DNA of 64,000 nucleotides from Kibdelosporangium aridum (GCF_900176515.1 NZ_FWXV01000003.1:744001-808000), one strand, 5' to 3'; shown: positions 1 to 9,139, counted from the first letter of the stretch. The notes: generated from the letters alone by a model not told the origin. Numbers and translations: made by a program.

Positions 1-1
1 T

Positions 2-622
2 GTGGAGGCGATCACCCAGCAGAACCCCGACCTGGTCGTGGTCGCGGCCGACCTCAACGACGTGGTCGGCGGGCTGACCGCGGTGAAGATCCCGGTGTTG
101 CTGCTGCCGACGGCCAAGGCGCTCGACGACGCGTATGCACAGTGGACACTGCTGGGCAAGGCGACCGGGCAGGTCGCACAGGCCGACAACCTCGTGGTCA
201 GGACACGTGACGCCATCAAGAAAGTAGTGGACACCACACCGGCGAAACCGTTGAAGTACTACCACGAGCTGGGGCCGGACCTGTTCACCGCGACGTCCGG
301 CACGTTCGTCGGCCGGGTGTACGCGTTGTTCGGCCTGCAGAACGTGGCCGACCCGGCGAACACCCCGGCCGCCGACGGCTTCCCGCAACTCGGGCAACAG
401 GCCCTGTTCCAGGCCAATCCCGACCTGATCTTCCTCGCGGACACCAAATGCTGCGCCCAGACCGTCGAGACCGTTCGCGCCAGGCCACAGTGGTCGACCC
501 TGACAGCCGTGCAGCGCAACAACATCGTGGCACTGGACGACGACATCGCCTCCCGCTGGGGACCACGGATCGTCGACCTGGTCAACCAGGTGTCCGCCGC
601 GGTGAAGCGAGCAGCAGGCTGA
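2..622 (+). CDS. ABC importer substrate-binding protein, BtuF/FhuD type (5' partial)
   Basis: C-terminal about 206 residues of a periplasmic-binding-protein-2 domain that captures an iron-siderophore or cobalamin outside the membrane and delivers it to the permease. The reading frame is open to the left edge, so the signal peptide and first lobe lie outside the window and the first codon here is probably not the true start. Visible family features are the PDLVVVAADLNDVV loop, the PDLIFLADT strand of the second lobe and the final helix ending the domain. It overlaps the permease gene at its stop and belongs to a three-gene importer operon. The substrate cannot be told from sequence; a ferric siderophore is the more common choice in actinomycetes. 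Confidence 0.85.
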   Translation: MEAITQQNPDLVVVAADLNDVVGGLTAVKIPVLLLPTAKALDDAYAQWTLLGKATGQVAQADNLVVRTRDAIKKVVDTTPAKPLKYYHELGPDLFTATSGTFVGRVYALFGLQNVADPANTPAADGFPQLGQQALFQANPDLIFLADTKCCAQTVETVRARPQWSTLTAVQRNNIVALDDDIASRWGPRIVDLVNQVSAAVKRAAG

Positions 623-1629
623 GAACTCAAGGCCTCTCCGGTCGAGCACTGGTCGTCGCACTGGTTCTGGTGGTGCTGGCCGCGCTCAGCTCGTTGTTGC
701 TCGGCGTGTCCAGCCTCGGGTACCACCGGGTGCTGCAGGAGATCTGGGCGCAGGTGACCGGTGGCGTGTCGCCGCTTTCCTCCCGGGAGGCGGCGATTCT
801 CTGGTACCTGCGGGCGCCCCGGGTCGTACTGGCGGCTTTGGTCGGCGGGGCGTTGGCGATCTCAGGTGCGGCTTTCCAAGGCGTGTTCCGCAATCCGTTG
901 GCGGATCCGTACTTGTTGGGTGCCGCGGCCGGTGCGGGGCTGGGCGCGACCATCATCGTGGTGAGTGCGCCTTCGTGGAGCATCGCCTTGCCGCTCGCGG
1001 CTTTTGTCGGTGCGCTTGGCGGAGTGGGACTCTCGTGGGTGCTGAGCCAGTCCGCCGGGAGCGGTCCGGCGATGCTGCTGCTCGCCGGGGTGGCGGTGGC
1101 CTCGTTCCTGACGGCTGTCCAGACCTTTGTGCAGCAGGCGAACATCGAGACGATCCAGCGGGTCTACTCGTGGATGCTGGGCGGGCTCAACACAACCGGG
1201 TGGCGTGAGGTTGTGCTTTCGCTGCCGTACATCGCGGTCACGAGTGTGGTGCTGTGGTTGTGTGGGCGGCTGCTCGACGTCCTGGCCGTCGGTGACGAGG
1301 AGGCGGCGTCGCTCGGGATCCGTCCCGCCCGCGTTCGCATGCTTGTGCTGGGCGCGGCTTCTTTGGCCACGGCGGCCGCTGTGTCTGTCGGTGGGCTGAT
1401 CGGGTTCGTGGGGATTGTCGTGCCGCATATCGTGCGGTTGCTTGCAGGGGCCAGCTACCGGATTGTGTTGCCGTTGTCCTTGCTTGGCGGGGCGGCGTTC
1501 CTGATCGTGGCCGACGAGATCGCGCGGACGATCCTGGCTCCGGCCGAGCTGCCGATCGGAGTGATCACGGCGTTCACCGGAGCGCCCTTCTTCTTGCTGG
1601 TGCTACGGATGAACAGGGCGGGCCGGTGA
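619..1629 (+). CDS. FecCD-family ABC importer permease
   Basis: Inner-membrane permease of the BtuC/FhuB/FecCD family, 336 residues from the start chosen here, the usual length. Hydrophobic segments begin immediately (LVVALVLVVLAAL), and the family motifs LRAPRVVLAALVGGALAISGAAFQGVFRNPLADPYLLG-like stretch (residues near 55-95) and GLIGFVGIVVPHIVRLL (residues near 258-275) are clear. The start is uncertain: the in-frame CTG at 619 overlaps the stop of the binding-protein gene as CTGA and gives a normal N-terminus. The only ATG far upstream (448) would lie inside the previous gene and add a non-homologous arginine-rich leader. An ATP-driven import channel partnered by the flanking genes. Confidence 0.88.
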   Translation: MRTQGLSGRALVVALVLVVLAALSSLLLGVSSLGYHRVLQEIWAQVTGGVSPLSSREAAILWYLRAPRVVLAALVGGALAISGAAFQGVFRNPLADPYLLGAAAGAGLGATIIVVSAPSWSIALPLAAFVGALGGVGLSWVLSQSAGSGPAMLLLAGVAVASFLTAVQTFVQQANIETIQRVYSWMLGGLNTTGWREVVLSLPYIAVTSVVLWLCGRLLDVLAVGDEEAASLGIRPARVRMLVLGAASLATAAAVSVGGLIGFVGIVVPHIVRLLAGASYRIVLPLSLLGGAAFLIVADEIARTILAPAELPIGVITAFTGAPFFLLVLRMNRAGR

Positions 1630-2405
1630 TGCTGGAACTGGTGGACGTCAGCGCCGGGTATCGCGGGAAGACCGTGGTCTCCGGCGTGTCGGTGTCGATT
1701 CCGCGGGGCAGCTGGCTGGCGATCATCGGGCCGAATGGCGCGGGCAAGTCGACTTTGCTCAAGTCCATTGCCGGCCTGGTCTCGTATTCCGGCTCGGTGC
1801 TGCTGGACGGCAGGCCGGTGCAGGATCTGAGCGCTCGGGAACGGGCTCGGGCTTTGGGGTACGCACCCCAAGTTCCCTTGCTGCCCGAGGGGTTGTCGGT
1901 GACGTCTTATGCCTTGCTCGGGCGTACACCGCATTTGGGGATTTTGGCGCGGGAAGGTCCCCACGATATGGCTGTGGTCGACCAGGTTCTCGCCCGGCTG
2001 GACCTGTCCTCGTTGGCTGGGCGGCTGCTCCGGACGCTGTCCGGCGGGGAGCGGCAACGGGCCGTGCTCGCCCGGGTTTTGGCGCAGCAGACCGGAGTTC
2101 TGTTGCTGGACGAACCGACGACCGGACTGGACATCGGGCACGCGCAGGCGCTGCTGGACCTGGTCGACCGGCTGCGGACCGAGGACGGGACGACCGTCGT
2201 CTCCACTTTGCACGACCTGACCTTGGCCGGGCAGTACGCGGACCGGCTGCTGCTTTTGGACCGTGGAACCGTTGTGGCTTCAGGGGATGCTTCCGCGGTG
2301 TTGGACGCATCGGTGTTGGCCCAGCATTACTGCGCCCGGCTGGTCGTCATGGAAGGACCGGACGGCAAACCGGTGGTGGTCCCGAAACGCCGCCCGATCG
2401 AGTGA
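1629..2405 (+). CDS. ABC importer ATPase, FecE/BtuD type
   Basis: Cytoplasmic ATPase of the siderophore/cobalamin importer, about 258 residues. Walker A GPNGAGKST is at residues 34-42, the signature LSGGERQRA follows near residue 137, Walker B plus D-loop reads VLLLDEPTTGLD, and the switch histidine is in LHDL. The ATG at 1629 overlaps the permease stop (TGATG); a GTG at 1626 is an equally coupled alternative. It closes the operon; the next gene begins 35 bases later with its own signal peptide. Metal repression would be expected for such an operon, but its promoter lies outside the window. Confidence 0.93.
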   Translation: MLELVDVSAGYRGKTVVSGVSVSIPRGSWLAIIGPNGAGKSTLLKSIAGLVSYSGSVLLDGRPVQDLSARERARALGYAPQVPLLPEGLSVTSYALLGRTPHLGILAREGPHDMAVVDQVLARLDLSSLAGRLLRTLSGGERQRAVLARVLAQQTGVLLLDEPTTGLDIGHAQALLDLVDRLRTEDGTTVVSTLHDLTLAGQYADRLLLLDRGTVVASGDASAVLDASVLAQHYCARLVVMEGPDGKPVVVPKRRPIE

Positions 2406-2440
2406 TGCAGTCAAAGTGCCCGCCAAGGCATCCTTGAACT

Positions 2441-3241
2441 ATGACCCGCGTCACCTCCCTGCTCCTCGCACTCCTGTTGTGGAGTGCGATCCCCGCCGTC
2501 GCGGAACCCTCCATCGACTGGGCGGCTCCCGGCCCGCACGCGGTGGCCTCAGAAGTTCTGGTCACGCACACCATCTACCGCCCTTCCCCGTTGACACAAC
2601 GACATCCCGTCATCATCTGGGGCAACGGCACAGGCGCGTCGCCGTCCGTTTACGCGGCTCTTTTACGGCACTGGGCATCCCACGGCTTCATCGTCGCCGC
2701 AGCCAACACACCTAACTCCGGCTCCGGCAACGAGATGCTGGCCGGAATCTCGTACCTCACCGCGGAAAACGCCCGCCCCTCCAGCCCTTACTTCGACCAT
2801 GTCGACGTGAACCGCGTCGGCGCAGGCGGACATTCCCAGGGCGGCGGCGGCGCGATCGCCGCAGGCGCTGATCCCCGCGTGAGCACAACCGTACCCATCC
2901 AACCAGGACCACTCGGCAGCATCAAAGCGTTGCACGGCCCCATGTTCATCGTCAGCGGCCAACTCGACCTGGTCGTCCTGCCCCTGCTGCTAGTAGTCCC
3001 CCGGTACAACGCAGCAACCCATATCCCTGCCGTGTACGGAGAACTCGCAGAAGCCACCCACACAACACCTACCGGCAACGGCGGCGGCTATCGCGGGGCA
3101 ACCACAGCATGGTTCCGCCTGTGGCTCACCGACGACACCCGCGCCCGCTCCGAGTTCTTAGGACCCGACGACACGTGCGGCATATGCCTATCCCCTGCGT
3201 GGTCCGACGTCCGCAGAAACGCTCTGATCCCGCGGACTTGA
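2441..3241 (+). CDS. secreted alpha/beta-hydrolase (cutinase/dienelactone-hydrolase-like)
   Basis: Exported serine hydrolase of 266 residues. Residues 1-21 form a signal peptide ending AVA before EPSIDW. The nucleophile elbow is GGHSQGG with Ser132. A plausible acid is the Asp in SGQLDLVV and the base the His in EATHTT, in the correct order for the fold. A cysteine pair near the C-terminus (DTCGIC) could form a disulphide, as in secreted esterases. Likely substrates are small esters or polyesters; this is family inference. Two rare TTA leucine codons occur (2663 and near 3157). No operon partner: the MFS remnant downstream is on the other strand. Confidence 0.8.
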   Translation: MTRVTSLLLALLLWSAIPAVAEPSIDWAAPGPHAVASEVLVTHTIYRPSPLTQRHPVIIWGNGTGASPSVYAALLRHWASHGFIVAAANTPNSGSGNEMLAGISYLTAENARPSSPYFDHVDVNRVGAGGHSQGGGGAIAAGADPRVSTTVPIQPGPLGSIKALHGPMFIVSGQLDLVVLPLLLVVPRYNAATHIPAVYGELAEATHTTPTGNGGGYRGATTAWFRLWLTDDTRARSEFLGPDDTCGICLSPAWSDVRRNALIPRT

Positions 3242-3249
3242 CCAGAAGG

Positions 3250-3930
3250 ACGAATAATCCGCCAAGAGCATCCCCCGGCAACGATGGCGCTTGGTGAACG
3301 GCAACACCACAAGCCACGACGCCGAGGCCGAGCAGTGCAACGCCCCACCTCCGCCAAAGGACTCGCCAGAACAACACTTAGGCGACAGCCATCGAACACC
3401 TCGACCATCGGCCAACCACTGCGCTCCGACAACACCCCGCCCCTGCAACTCTTAACAGAACCGCGGCTGCCTCAGGCGCGTGCGGAGCTGCTTTGGTGAA
3501 CCACGCCTGCGAACAAACTAGAACGGCACCGTACGCCACGCCCCAGATCACCAGCAGAGCCGTGGCACCGATCTCCCATGCACCAAGAACGGGCAGCAGC
3601 ACGGTCGCGCCAGCCAGCATGGCCGCGCTCACGCCGAACGCTGCTCGCGGACGACGCGCAGCCAAGGGGCCAGCGAAGAAATTGCCGACAAGACCGTGAT
3701 CACTTGCGGGCCGACATGCGTTACGCCCTCAAGGAAAGGGCGAACGTACGTGTACGCCCCAAAGTGCGCGAGCACTACGAGAAACCTGACCACCACCGAT
3801 GAACGTACCCACGGGCACGCCCAACACAGAACCCAACGCATAGCGGAGAAGATCACCGAAGTCGCCCGGGGCACCGACTTCGGCGGTGACGATCGAGAAG
3901 ATCCCCCAGCATGACCGACAGCACAGCAAG
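3250..3930 (-). pseudogene. decayed MFS drug/sugar efflux transporter
   Basis: Remains of an AraJ/Bcr-type major-facilitator pump read right to left in several frames. Near 3850 the frame reads GVPVGTFIGG, matching the TM4 motif of the intact MFS gene at 22851. It then jumps to another frame with VVLAHFGAYTYVRPFLEGVT and VGPQVITVL (3700-3790), and to a third with PLAARRPRAAFGVSAAM, GAWEIGATALLVIWGVAYG and CSQAWFTKAAPHAPEAA (3390-3670). A last trace, VALLGLGVVACGVA, lies near 3320. About 60 residues between TM4 and the second half are missing, so there are a deletion and at least two frameshifts. No intact product is possible. This accounts for the otherwise gene-free stretch 3242-4028. Confidence 0.75.
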
Positions 3931-4028
3931 CCAACGCTTTGACACCAGCCCAGTGGATCAACTCAGATGCGCGACGGCTGGCGGCTTTCCGACGACAACG
4001 TCCCGGTGTGCTCGGTAAGTTCGGGGCC

Positions 4029-7000
4029 ATGACCGATGCGTTGCGCTTGGCCCAGAGCCTGATCAAACCCGTTGCGCAGGCAGTGATCTCGGACAGGCGG
4101 CAGCGTGCGAACCGGTCTCTCCCGCTCGCCGAGTTGATCAACGTCACGGTTTTCGACGACTACAAGCGCCGGAAGCTCAACCGTGAGATCGAGGCGATGT
4201 GCGACGCGGTCGCCGAACGCCTTGAAGCTTTCTACTCGGATGAATGGTCCGGTCTCGAAGACGCCGAGCGACGGTTGGCGGTGGAGTCGGTCGTCGACGC
4301 CTTCGCCAAGGCCGACCTGTCAGACGACGCCTTCTTCGAGGTGGACGCTGACCCGGTGAAACTCGCTCGTCGCTTACGCAGCACGATGCCTCGTACGCCT
4401 CCGATGAGCGCGGCGGGCGAGGCGTTGTACGACAGGCTGCTTGCCGAGTCGTGCACCATCTACGCACAGATCGCCGTGCACCTCGCATCGTTCACCCCGC
4501 GCGGGATAGCCGAGTCCCTGGCGCGGATGTCGAAGCTGCGCAACCAGGTGGAACAACTGCTTGACCGACTGCCGATGCGGTCGCTGGACGCTCCCGCAGG
4601 CACCGACCAGGACGAGGAGTTCCTTCGCCGCTACCTGGACTTCGTCAGCACAACGCTCGACCACATCGAGCTTTTCGGCGTTCACACCAGGAACTTCCGG
4701 ACGCGGACCTCGTTGAGCGTCGCCTACGTGAGCCTGTCGGTCGCTGTCGACAACCGCCGCGCGAGCCTGAGCAGCGCCATCGCCGGCGAGAACCTCCCGG
4801 AGACGAACACCCTGCGGGTGGAACAAGCGCTCGCTGGATCGACCCGCACGCTCCTCACCGGCGAGCCGGGGTCCGGCAAGACCACTTTGCTGCAATGGCT
4901 TGCCATCGCCGCAGCCCGGGGTGCCTTCAAGGCGGACTTGGCCCGATGGAACGGCCTGGTCCCGTTCTTTGTGCGACTCCGCAGCTACACAGGCAGCCGA
5001 ATGCCCTCCCCGGAGCAGTTCCTGGACAGTTGCCCGTTCGCCGCACTGACGCCTCCGGGCTGGGTGCACCGCGTGCTCACGGACGGCCAAGCATTGCTGC
5101 TGGTCGACGGCGTGGACGAACTGCCAGTGCCGGAACGCAACGCTGTCCGCGACTGGCTTCGAACGCTGGTACAGACGTACCCGGAGAACAAGATCGTGGT
5201 GACGGCTCGTCCGGCCGCAGCCACCCCGGCATGGCTGCAACACGAAGGTTTCACTCCGGCTGCCCTGGAGCGGATGAGCAACCGGGACGTCCGCGAGTTG
5301 ATCGCGTACTGGCACGCCGCCGTCCGAAGCGCCGGGCATCTGCCGTGCCAGGAACATGAACTGCCCGGCTACGAACGTGCCCTGCTCGCGAAGCTGGAAA
5401 CCAGCACGCCTCTGCAGACACTCGCGACAAACCCACTGCTGTGCTCCCTGCTCTGTGCCCTTAACCTCGACCAACACACCGCGTTGCCACCGGACCGGAT
5501 GGGCATCTACGCGGCAGCGCTGGACATGTTGCTCGAGCGCCGGGATGTTGAGCGACGGATTGCCAGCGAGGTCTCACTGAGCATCCGCAACAAGCTCCAC
5601 CTGCTGCAGTACCTCGCGTGGCGGCTGTCCCTGAACAACCGCACCGAGCTGGCGAAGAAGGACGCGGTTCAGCGGATCACCGAACGACTCGCGACGATGT
5701 CGATGCCCACCGGACAAGCCGAGTCCATAGTGGACCATCTGCTGCAGCGCAGCGGTGTCATCAGGGAACCAGCGGTCGACAAGATCGACTTTGTGCACCG
5801 GACGTTCCAGGAGTACCTGACAGCGGCAGAGGCGGCCGAACACGGTGACGTCGGGTTGCTCATCGATCGGGCCCATCTGGATGCCTGGCGGGAAACCGTG
5901 ATCCTCGCGGCAGGCCACGCGAACAAGCCGGTACGCCACGAACTGCTGTCCGGACTACTTGACCGTGCGGACGAGGAACCCAGGAATGCCCGCACTCTCC
6001 GGTTGCTCGCGGCGGCATGCCTTGAAACAGCCGGTCCCCTCGATGCGGATCTACGCGCTCGGGTGGAAGAGTGCCTGGCCAAGCTGGTTCCACCGCGGCG
6101 ATCTGCCGAAGCCCGTTCGCTGGCAGCGGTTGGGCGCATTCTGCTGAAGCATGTGCCCGACGACATCTCGGCGATGACCGAAGCCCAGACGAAGGCCACC
6201 ATCGAGGCGATCGCATGGGTGGGCGACGACGAGGCCCTTGCGATCCTGTCCAAGTATGCGCGCAGAGCGCCACATAGCCTGCACCGGTCGTTCGCGGAAC
6301 TAGCGAAGTACTTCGACCCGCGCAAGTTTGCCGATCTTGTCATCGCACACCTGGCTGGGTTCCTCGATGATCCTTGGATCTACGGCAGGGCGGAACTGGA
6401 GGCGGTGCGCAGAGTCGCAGGCCTTCAGCACATCGGCTATCTGTGGTTGGACGATGTGGACAGCTTGACCGAACTGTCGAGCTTGCCGTCCATTCGAAGC
6501 CTCTGGGTGTCAGGAGCCATCACAGACGTGGCGCCTTTGGTGCGCCACCCCGAGATCGAGCGGTTGGTCGTATGGTCGTCCGGCACACTGACCGGGCTGG
6601 AGACCCTTGCCCAACTCCCCGCGTTGACCGAACTGATCCTCGGGCACAGAGGGTTTCCCGACATCGAGTTCGCCCGCTCGTTGCCCGCACTCACCGAACT
6701 GTGGTTACGTGATCTTGATGCCGTCACGGACTTCAGTCCACTGGAAGCGCTGACCAGTCTCACCCACCTCGACATCGAGACTCCGAAGACACTGACATCA
6801 CTTCAACCACTGCAGAACCTTCCCCACCTGACGCATCTGACTCTCCGCGGACCTGTACCGCCGCCCGGCGGGCTGCGCGGAGTGGCCACCTCGCTCCCGC
6901 GCCTGAAGAAGCTCGCTCTTTATGAGAGCAGCTGGGTTCGCGACGTCGAGTCCATCGAGCTCTTCGAGCAGTTGCAGCACCTCACTGTGTACTCCACGCG

Positions 7001-7259
7001 GCTGTCCAGCATCGTTCCACTGCGACTCGCTCCCCACCTTCGAGTCGTCGACCTCGACTGCCCCCTGGTCGACAACCTCTCCCCACTGGGGGCGATGCCG
7101 AAACTGGAGAAGGTGTACATCCGGGACCCGCTGACCAAGCTCGACCCTGTCGCGTTGCCCAACAAAGACGCGATCGCATATGTCCTCGACGTTCATGCAG
7201 CCAGACGTTGGCGACGTGTCCCTGGTCAGGCCGCACGGATCAAGACCGCCAGCCACTAG
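4029..7259 (+). CDS. NACHT-LRR NTPase, bacterial NLR-like (candidate antiphage/conflict protein)
   Basis: A 1076-residue STAND-class NTPase. Residues 1-200 are a helical N-terminal region without a recognised enzymatic effector. The NACHT module has Walker A GEPGSGKTT (about 279-287), Walker B LLLVDGVDEL (about 356-365), a sensor VTARP, and the helical/winged-helix segment with NPLLCSLLCALN and DFVHRTFQEYLTAAE (to about 620). A mid-region of helices leads to irregular leucine-rich repeats of the LxxLPxLTxLxL type (about 800-1040). Bacterial NACHT proteins (bNACHT) are known antiphage NTPases that oligomerise on sensing a trigger; this role is inferred. The ATG at 4029 is preferred because the 30 residues before it look non-coding; no strong ribosome site is seen. 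It has TTA codons at 4374 and 6705. Its stop overlaps a KstR-type site. Confidence 0.85.
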   Translation: MTDALRLAQSLIKPVAQAVISDRRQRANRSLPLAELINVTVFDDYKRRKLNREIEAMCDAVAERLEAFYSDEWSGLEDAERRLAVESVVDAFAKADLSDDAFFEVDADPVKLARRLRSTMPRTPPMSAAGEALYDRLLAESCTIYAQIAVHLASFTPRGIAESLARMSKLRNQVEQLLDRLPMRSLDAPAGTDQDEEFLRRYLDFVSTTLDHIELFGVHTRNFRTRTSLSVAYVSLSVAVDNRRASLSSAIAGENLPETNTLRVEQALAGSTRTLLTGEPGSGKTTLLQWLAIAAARGAFKADLARWNGLVPFFVRLRSYTGSRMPSPEQFLDSCPFAALTPPGWVHRVLTDGQALLLVDGVDELPVPERNAVRDWLRTLVQTYPENKIVVTARPAAATPAWLQHEGFTPAALERMSNRDVRELIAYWHAAVRSAGHLPCQEHELPGYERALLAKLETSTPLQTLATNPLLCSLLCALNLDQHTALPPDRMGIYAAALDMLLERRDVERRIASEVSLSIRNKLHLLQYLAWRLSLNNRTELAKKDAVQRITERLATMSMPTGQAESIVDHLLQRSGVIREPAVDKIDFVHRTFQEYLTAAEAAEHGDVGLLIDRAHLDAWRETVILAAGHANKPVRHELLSGLLDRADEEPRNARTLRLLAAACLETAGPLDADLRARVEECLAKLVPPRRSAEARSLAAVGRILLKHVPDDISAMTEAQTKATIEAIAWVGDDEALAILSKYARRAPHSLHRSFAELAKYFDPRKFADLVIAHLAGFLDDPWIYGRAELEAVRRVAGLQHIGYLWLDDVDSLTELSSLPSIRSLWVSGAITDVAPLVRHPEIERLVVWSSGTLTGLETLAQLPALTELILGHRGFPDIEFARSLPALTELWLRDLDAVTDFSPLEALTSLTHLDIETPKTLTSLQPLQNLPHLTHLTLRGPVPPPGGLRGVATSLPRLKKLALYESSWVRDVESIELFEQLQHLTVYSTRLSSIVPLRLAPHLRVVDLDCPLVDNLSPLGAMPKLEKVYIRDPLTKLDPVALPNKDAIAYVLDVHAARRWRRVPGQAARIKTASH

Positions 7260-7270
7260 AACGTGTTACA
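7257..7270. promoter_or_regulatory. KstR-type operator, perfect consensus match
   Basis: The bases TAGAACGTGTTACA fit the published KstR palindrome TNNAACNNGTTNNA at every fixed position. The site begins on the stop codon of the NACHT gene and ends 9 bases before the ATG of the SDR gene, so it would overlap that gene's promoter. KstR represses cholesterol and steroid catabolism genes in mycobacteria and rhodococci; a KstR-like regulator is not in this window. Confidence 0.6.
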
Positions 7271-7279
7271 GTTTTCGTC

Positions 7280-8068
7280 ATGTTCCTTGATCGGTTTCGG
7301 GTTGACGGGCTTGCCGCTGTGGTGACCGGGGCTGGCCGGGGGATTGGGGCCGCGACCGCTGTCGCCCTGGCCGAGGCCGGGGCGGACGTGGTCATCTCGT
7401 CGCGGACAGCCGAGCAGCTGAAGGACGTCGCACAACGGGTCGAAGCCGCCGGTAGGCGCGCCAAGGTCGTCGAAGCCGATCTCAGCGATCTTGATGCCGT
7501 GAGCCGGTTGGCCACGGCTGCGCGCGACGAATTCGGGCGCCTCGACATCGTCGTCAACAACGTCGGCGGGTCGATGCCCGCGCCGTTCATGAACACGACG
7601 CCCGACGCACTGAAGGACGCGTTCCACTTCAACGTCGCGACCGCGCATGCGCTGAACCTCGCTGCCGTTCCCATCATGCTGGAGAACGGTGGCGGCTCGA
7701 TCGTCAACATCTCCTCGGCGATGGCACGGCTCACCGGCCGCGGCTTCGTCGCTTACGGCACCGCCAAGGCCGCGCTCTCGCACTACACGCGGCTTGCCGC
7801 CACCGACCTTTCGCCGAAGATCCGGGTCAACGCCATCTGCGTCGGCTCAGTCGCCACATCCGCGCTGGACATCGTGCTGCAGAACGAGGAAATCAAGACC
7901 AAGATGGAGCAGGCCACCCCGCTGAAGGTGATCGGGGAACCCGCTGACATCGCGGCCTCCATCCTTTACCTGGTCAGTACCGCCGGGAAGTTCGTCACCG
8001 GCAAAGTGCTCGAAGTGGACGGTGGCACCGAACGCCCCACCCTCGATCTCGGCTTGGAGGACCTGTGA
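7280..8068 (+). CDS. short-chain dehydrogenase/reductase (FabG/steroid-dehydrogenase type)
   Basis: NAD(P)-dependent oxidoreductase of 262 residues acting on a hydroxyl/keto group. The nucleotide-binding motif TGAGRGIG is at residues 16-23, NNVG at 93-96, the catalytic Ser near 145 and YGTAK (Tyr159, Lys163), followed by PLKVIGEPADIAA and the C-terminal VDGG; it is complete. The ATG at 7280 is chosen because it starts just before the Rossmann strand. GTGA overlap couples it to the next gene. The KstR-consensus site immediately upstream suggests a step in sterol or steroid side-chain/ring degradation; substrate assignment is inference. Confidence 0.88.
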   Translation: MFLDRFRVDGLAAVVTGAGRGIGAATAVALAEAGADVVISSRTAEQLKDVAQRVEAAGRRAKVVEADLSDLDAVSRLATAARDEFGRLDIVVNNVGGSMPAPFMNTTPDALKDAFHFNVATAHALNLAAVPIMLENGGGSIVNISSAMARLTGRGFVAYGTAKAALSHYTRLAATDLSPKIRVNAICVGSVATSALDIVLQNEEIKTKMEQATPLKVIGEPADIAASILYLVSTAGKFVTGKVLEVDGGTERPTLDLGLEDL

Positions 8069-9135
8069 CATACCGCGTTGTCGCGTGGAGCACCGGAAAC
8101 GTCGGGCGCCAAGTCATCGCGGGCATCGACGCCCGGCCCGACCTCGAACTCGCCGGGGTCTGGGTCTCCTCGCCCGGCAAGGTCGGCCGCGATGCCGGTG
8201 AACTGGCCGGGCTGGGCCGGGAACTGGGCGTGAAGGCCACCAACGACGCAGATGCCTTGCTGGCGTTGAAGCCCGACTGTGTCGTGTACACCGCGATGGC
8301 CGACGACCGGCTCAGCGAAGCCCTTGACGACCTCGCCAAGATCCTGCGTGCCGGCGTCAACGTGGTGTCGAGTTCTCCGGTCTTCCTCCAGTTCCCCGAC
8401 GGTGTCGTTCCACAGGAAGTCTCGGGACCGATCAGGGCCGCCGCTGCCGAGGGACAAGTTTCGTTGTGGGTCAACGGGATCGACCCGGGCTTTGCCAACG
8501 ACACCCTTGCGCTCGCGCTCACCGGGATCAGCGAACGCATCGACGAGGTCCGCTGCCAGGAGATCCTGGACTACTCCACGTACGACAACCGCAAGGTGCT
8601 GTTCGACATCATGGGTTTCGGCGCGAAACCCGGCGACACCCCGCTGCTGCTGCAGCCCGGCGTGCTCGAACTGGCGTGGGGCAGCGTCGTCCGGCAGATC
8701 GCGGCAGGCCTTGACGTCGAACTCGACGAAGTCACAGCCGTTTTCGACACGGTGCCCGCGCCGGAAACGTTCGAAATCAAGTCCGGGGTGATCGAAGCCG
8801 GGACCGCCGCCGCCCTCCGGTTCGAGGTCATCGGCAAGGTCAAAGGCAAAGCCGTCTGCGTACTGGAACACGTCACGCGGCTGCGCCCCGACCTGGCGCC
8901 AGACTGGCCGCAGCCCGTCGGACAAGGCAGTTATCGCGTCATCGTCACTGGTGAGCCGACTATGACCGTCGATCTGCAACTGATGGCGTCCGACGGCGAT
9001 CACAACACCGCGGGTCTGAAGACCACCGCCATGCGTCTGGTGAACGCGGTCCCCGCTGTCGTCGAAGCCGCCCCGGGACTGCTTACAGTACTTGACCTTC
9101 CGACGATCACCGGCCGAGGTCTTGTGGCACAGTGA
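8065..9135 (+). CDS. dihydrodipicolinate-reductase-like / 2,4-diaminopentanoate-dehydrogenase-like oxidoreductase
   Basis: Putative cytoplasmic NAD(P)-dependent enzyme of 356 residues. The N-terminal Rossmann segment reads VAWSTGNVGRQVIAGI and is followed by VVYTAMADDR; the C-terminal half matches the DAP-dehydrogenase-like domain with GIDPGFANDTLALAL. Homologues are common in mycobacteria and related genera next to lipid/steroid genes, and are not lysine-biosynthesis DapB. Translation is coupled to the SDR (GTGA at 8065), so both probably act on the same pathway and share the KstR-type control. The exact substrate is unknown. Confidence 0.8.
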   Translation: MTYRVVAWSTGNVGRQVIAGIDARPDLELAGVWVSSPGKVGRDAGELAGLGRELGVKATNDADALLALKPDCVVYTAMADDRLSEALDDLAKILRAGVNVVSSSPVFLQFPDGVVPQEVSGPIRAAAAEGQVSLWVNGIDPGFANDTLALALTGISERIDEVRCQEILDYSTYDNRKVLFDIMGFGAKPGDTPLLLQPGVLELAWGSVVRQIAAGLDVELDEVTAVFDTVPAPETFEIKSGVIEAGTAAALRFEVIGKVKGKAVCVLEHVTRLRPDLAPDWPQPVGQGSYRVIVTGEPTMTVDLQLMASDGDHNTAGLKTTAMRLVNAVPAVVEAAPGLLTVLDLPTITGRGLVAQ

Positions 9136-9139
9136 GGAC

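Noticed and set aside
448..618. Longer permease N-terminus from ATG 448
   Set aside because: This part lies inside the binding-protein gene, is arginine-rich and unlike FecCD proteins; it is an out-of-frame reading of that gene.
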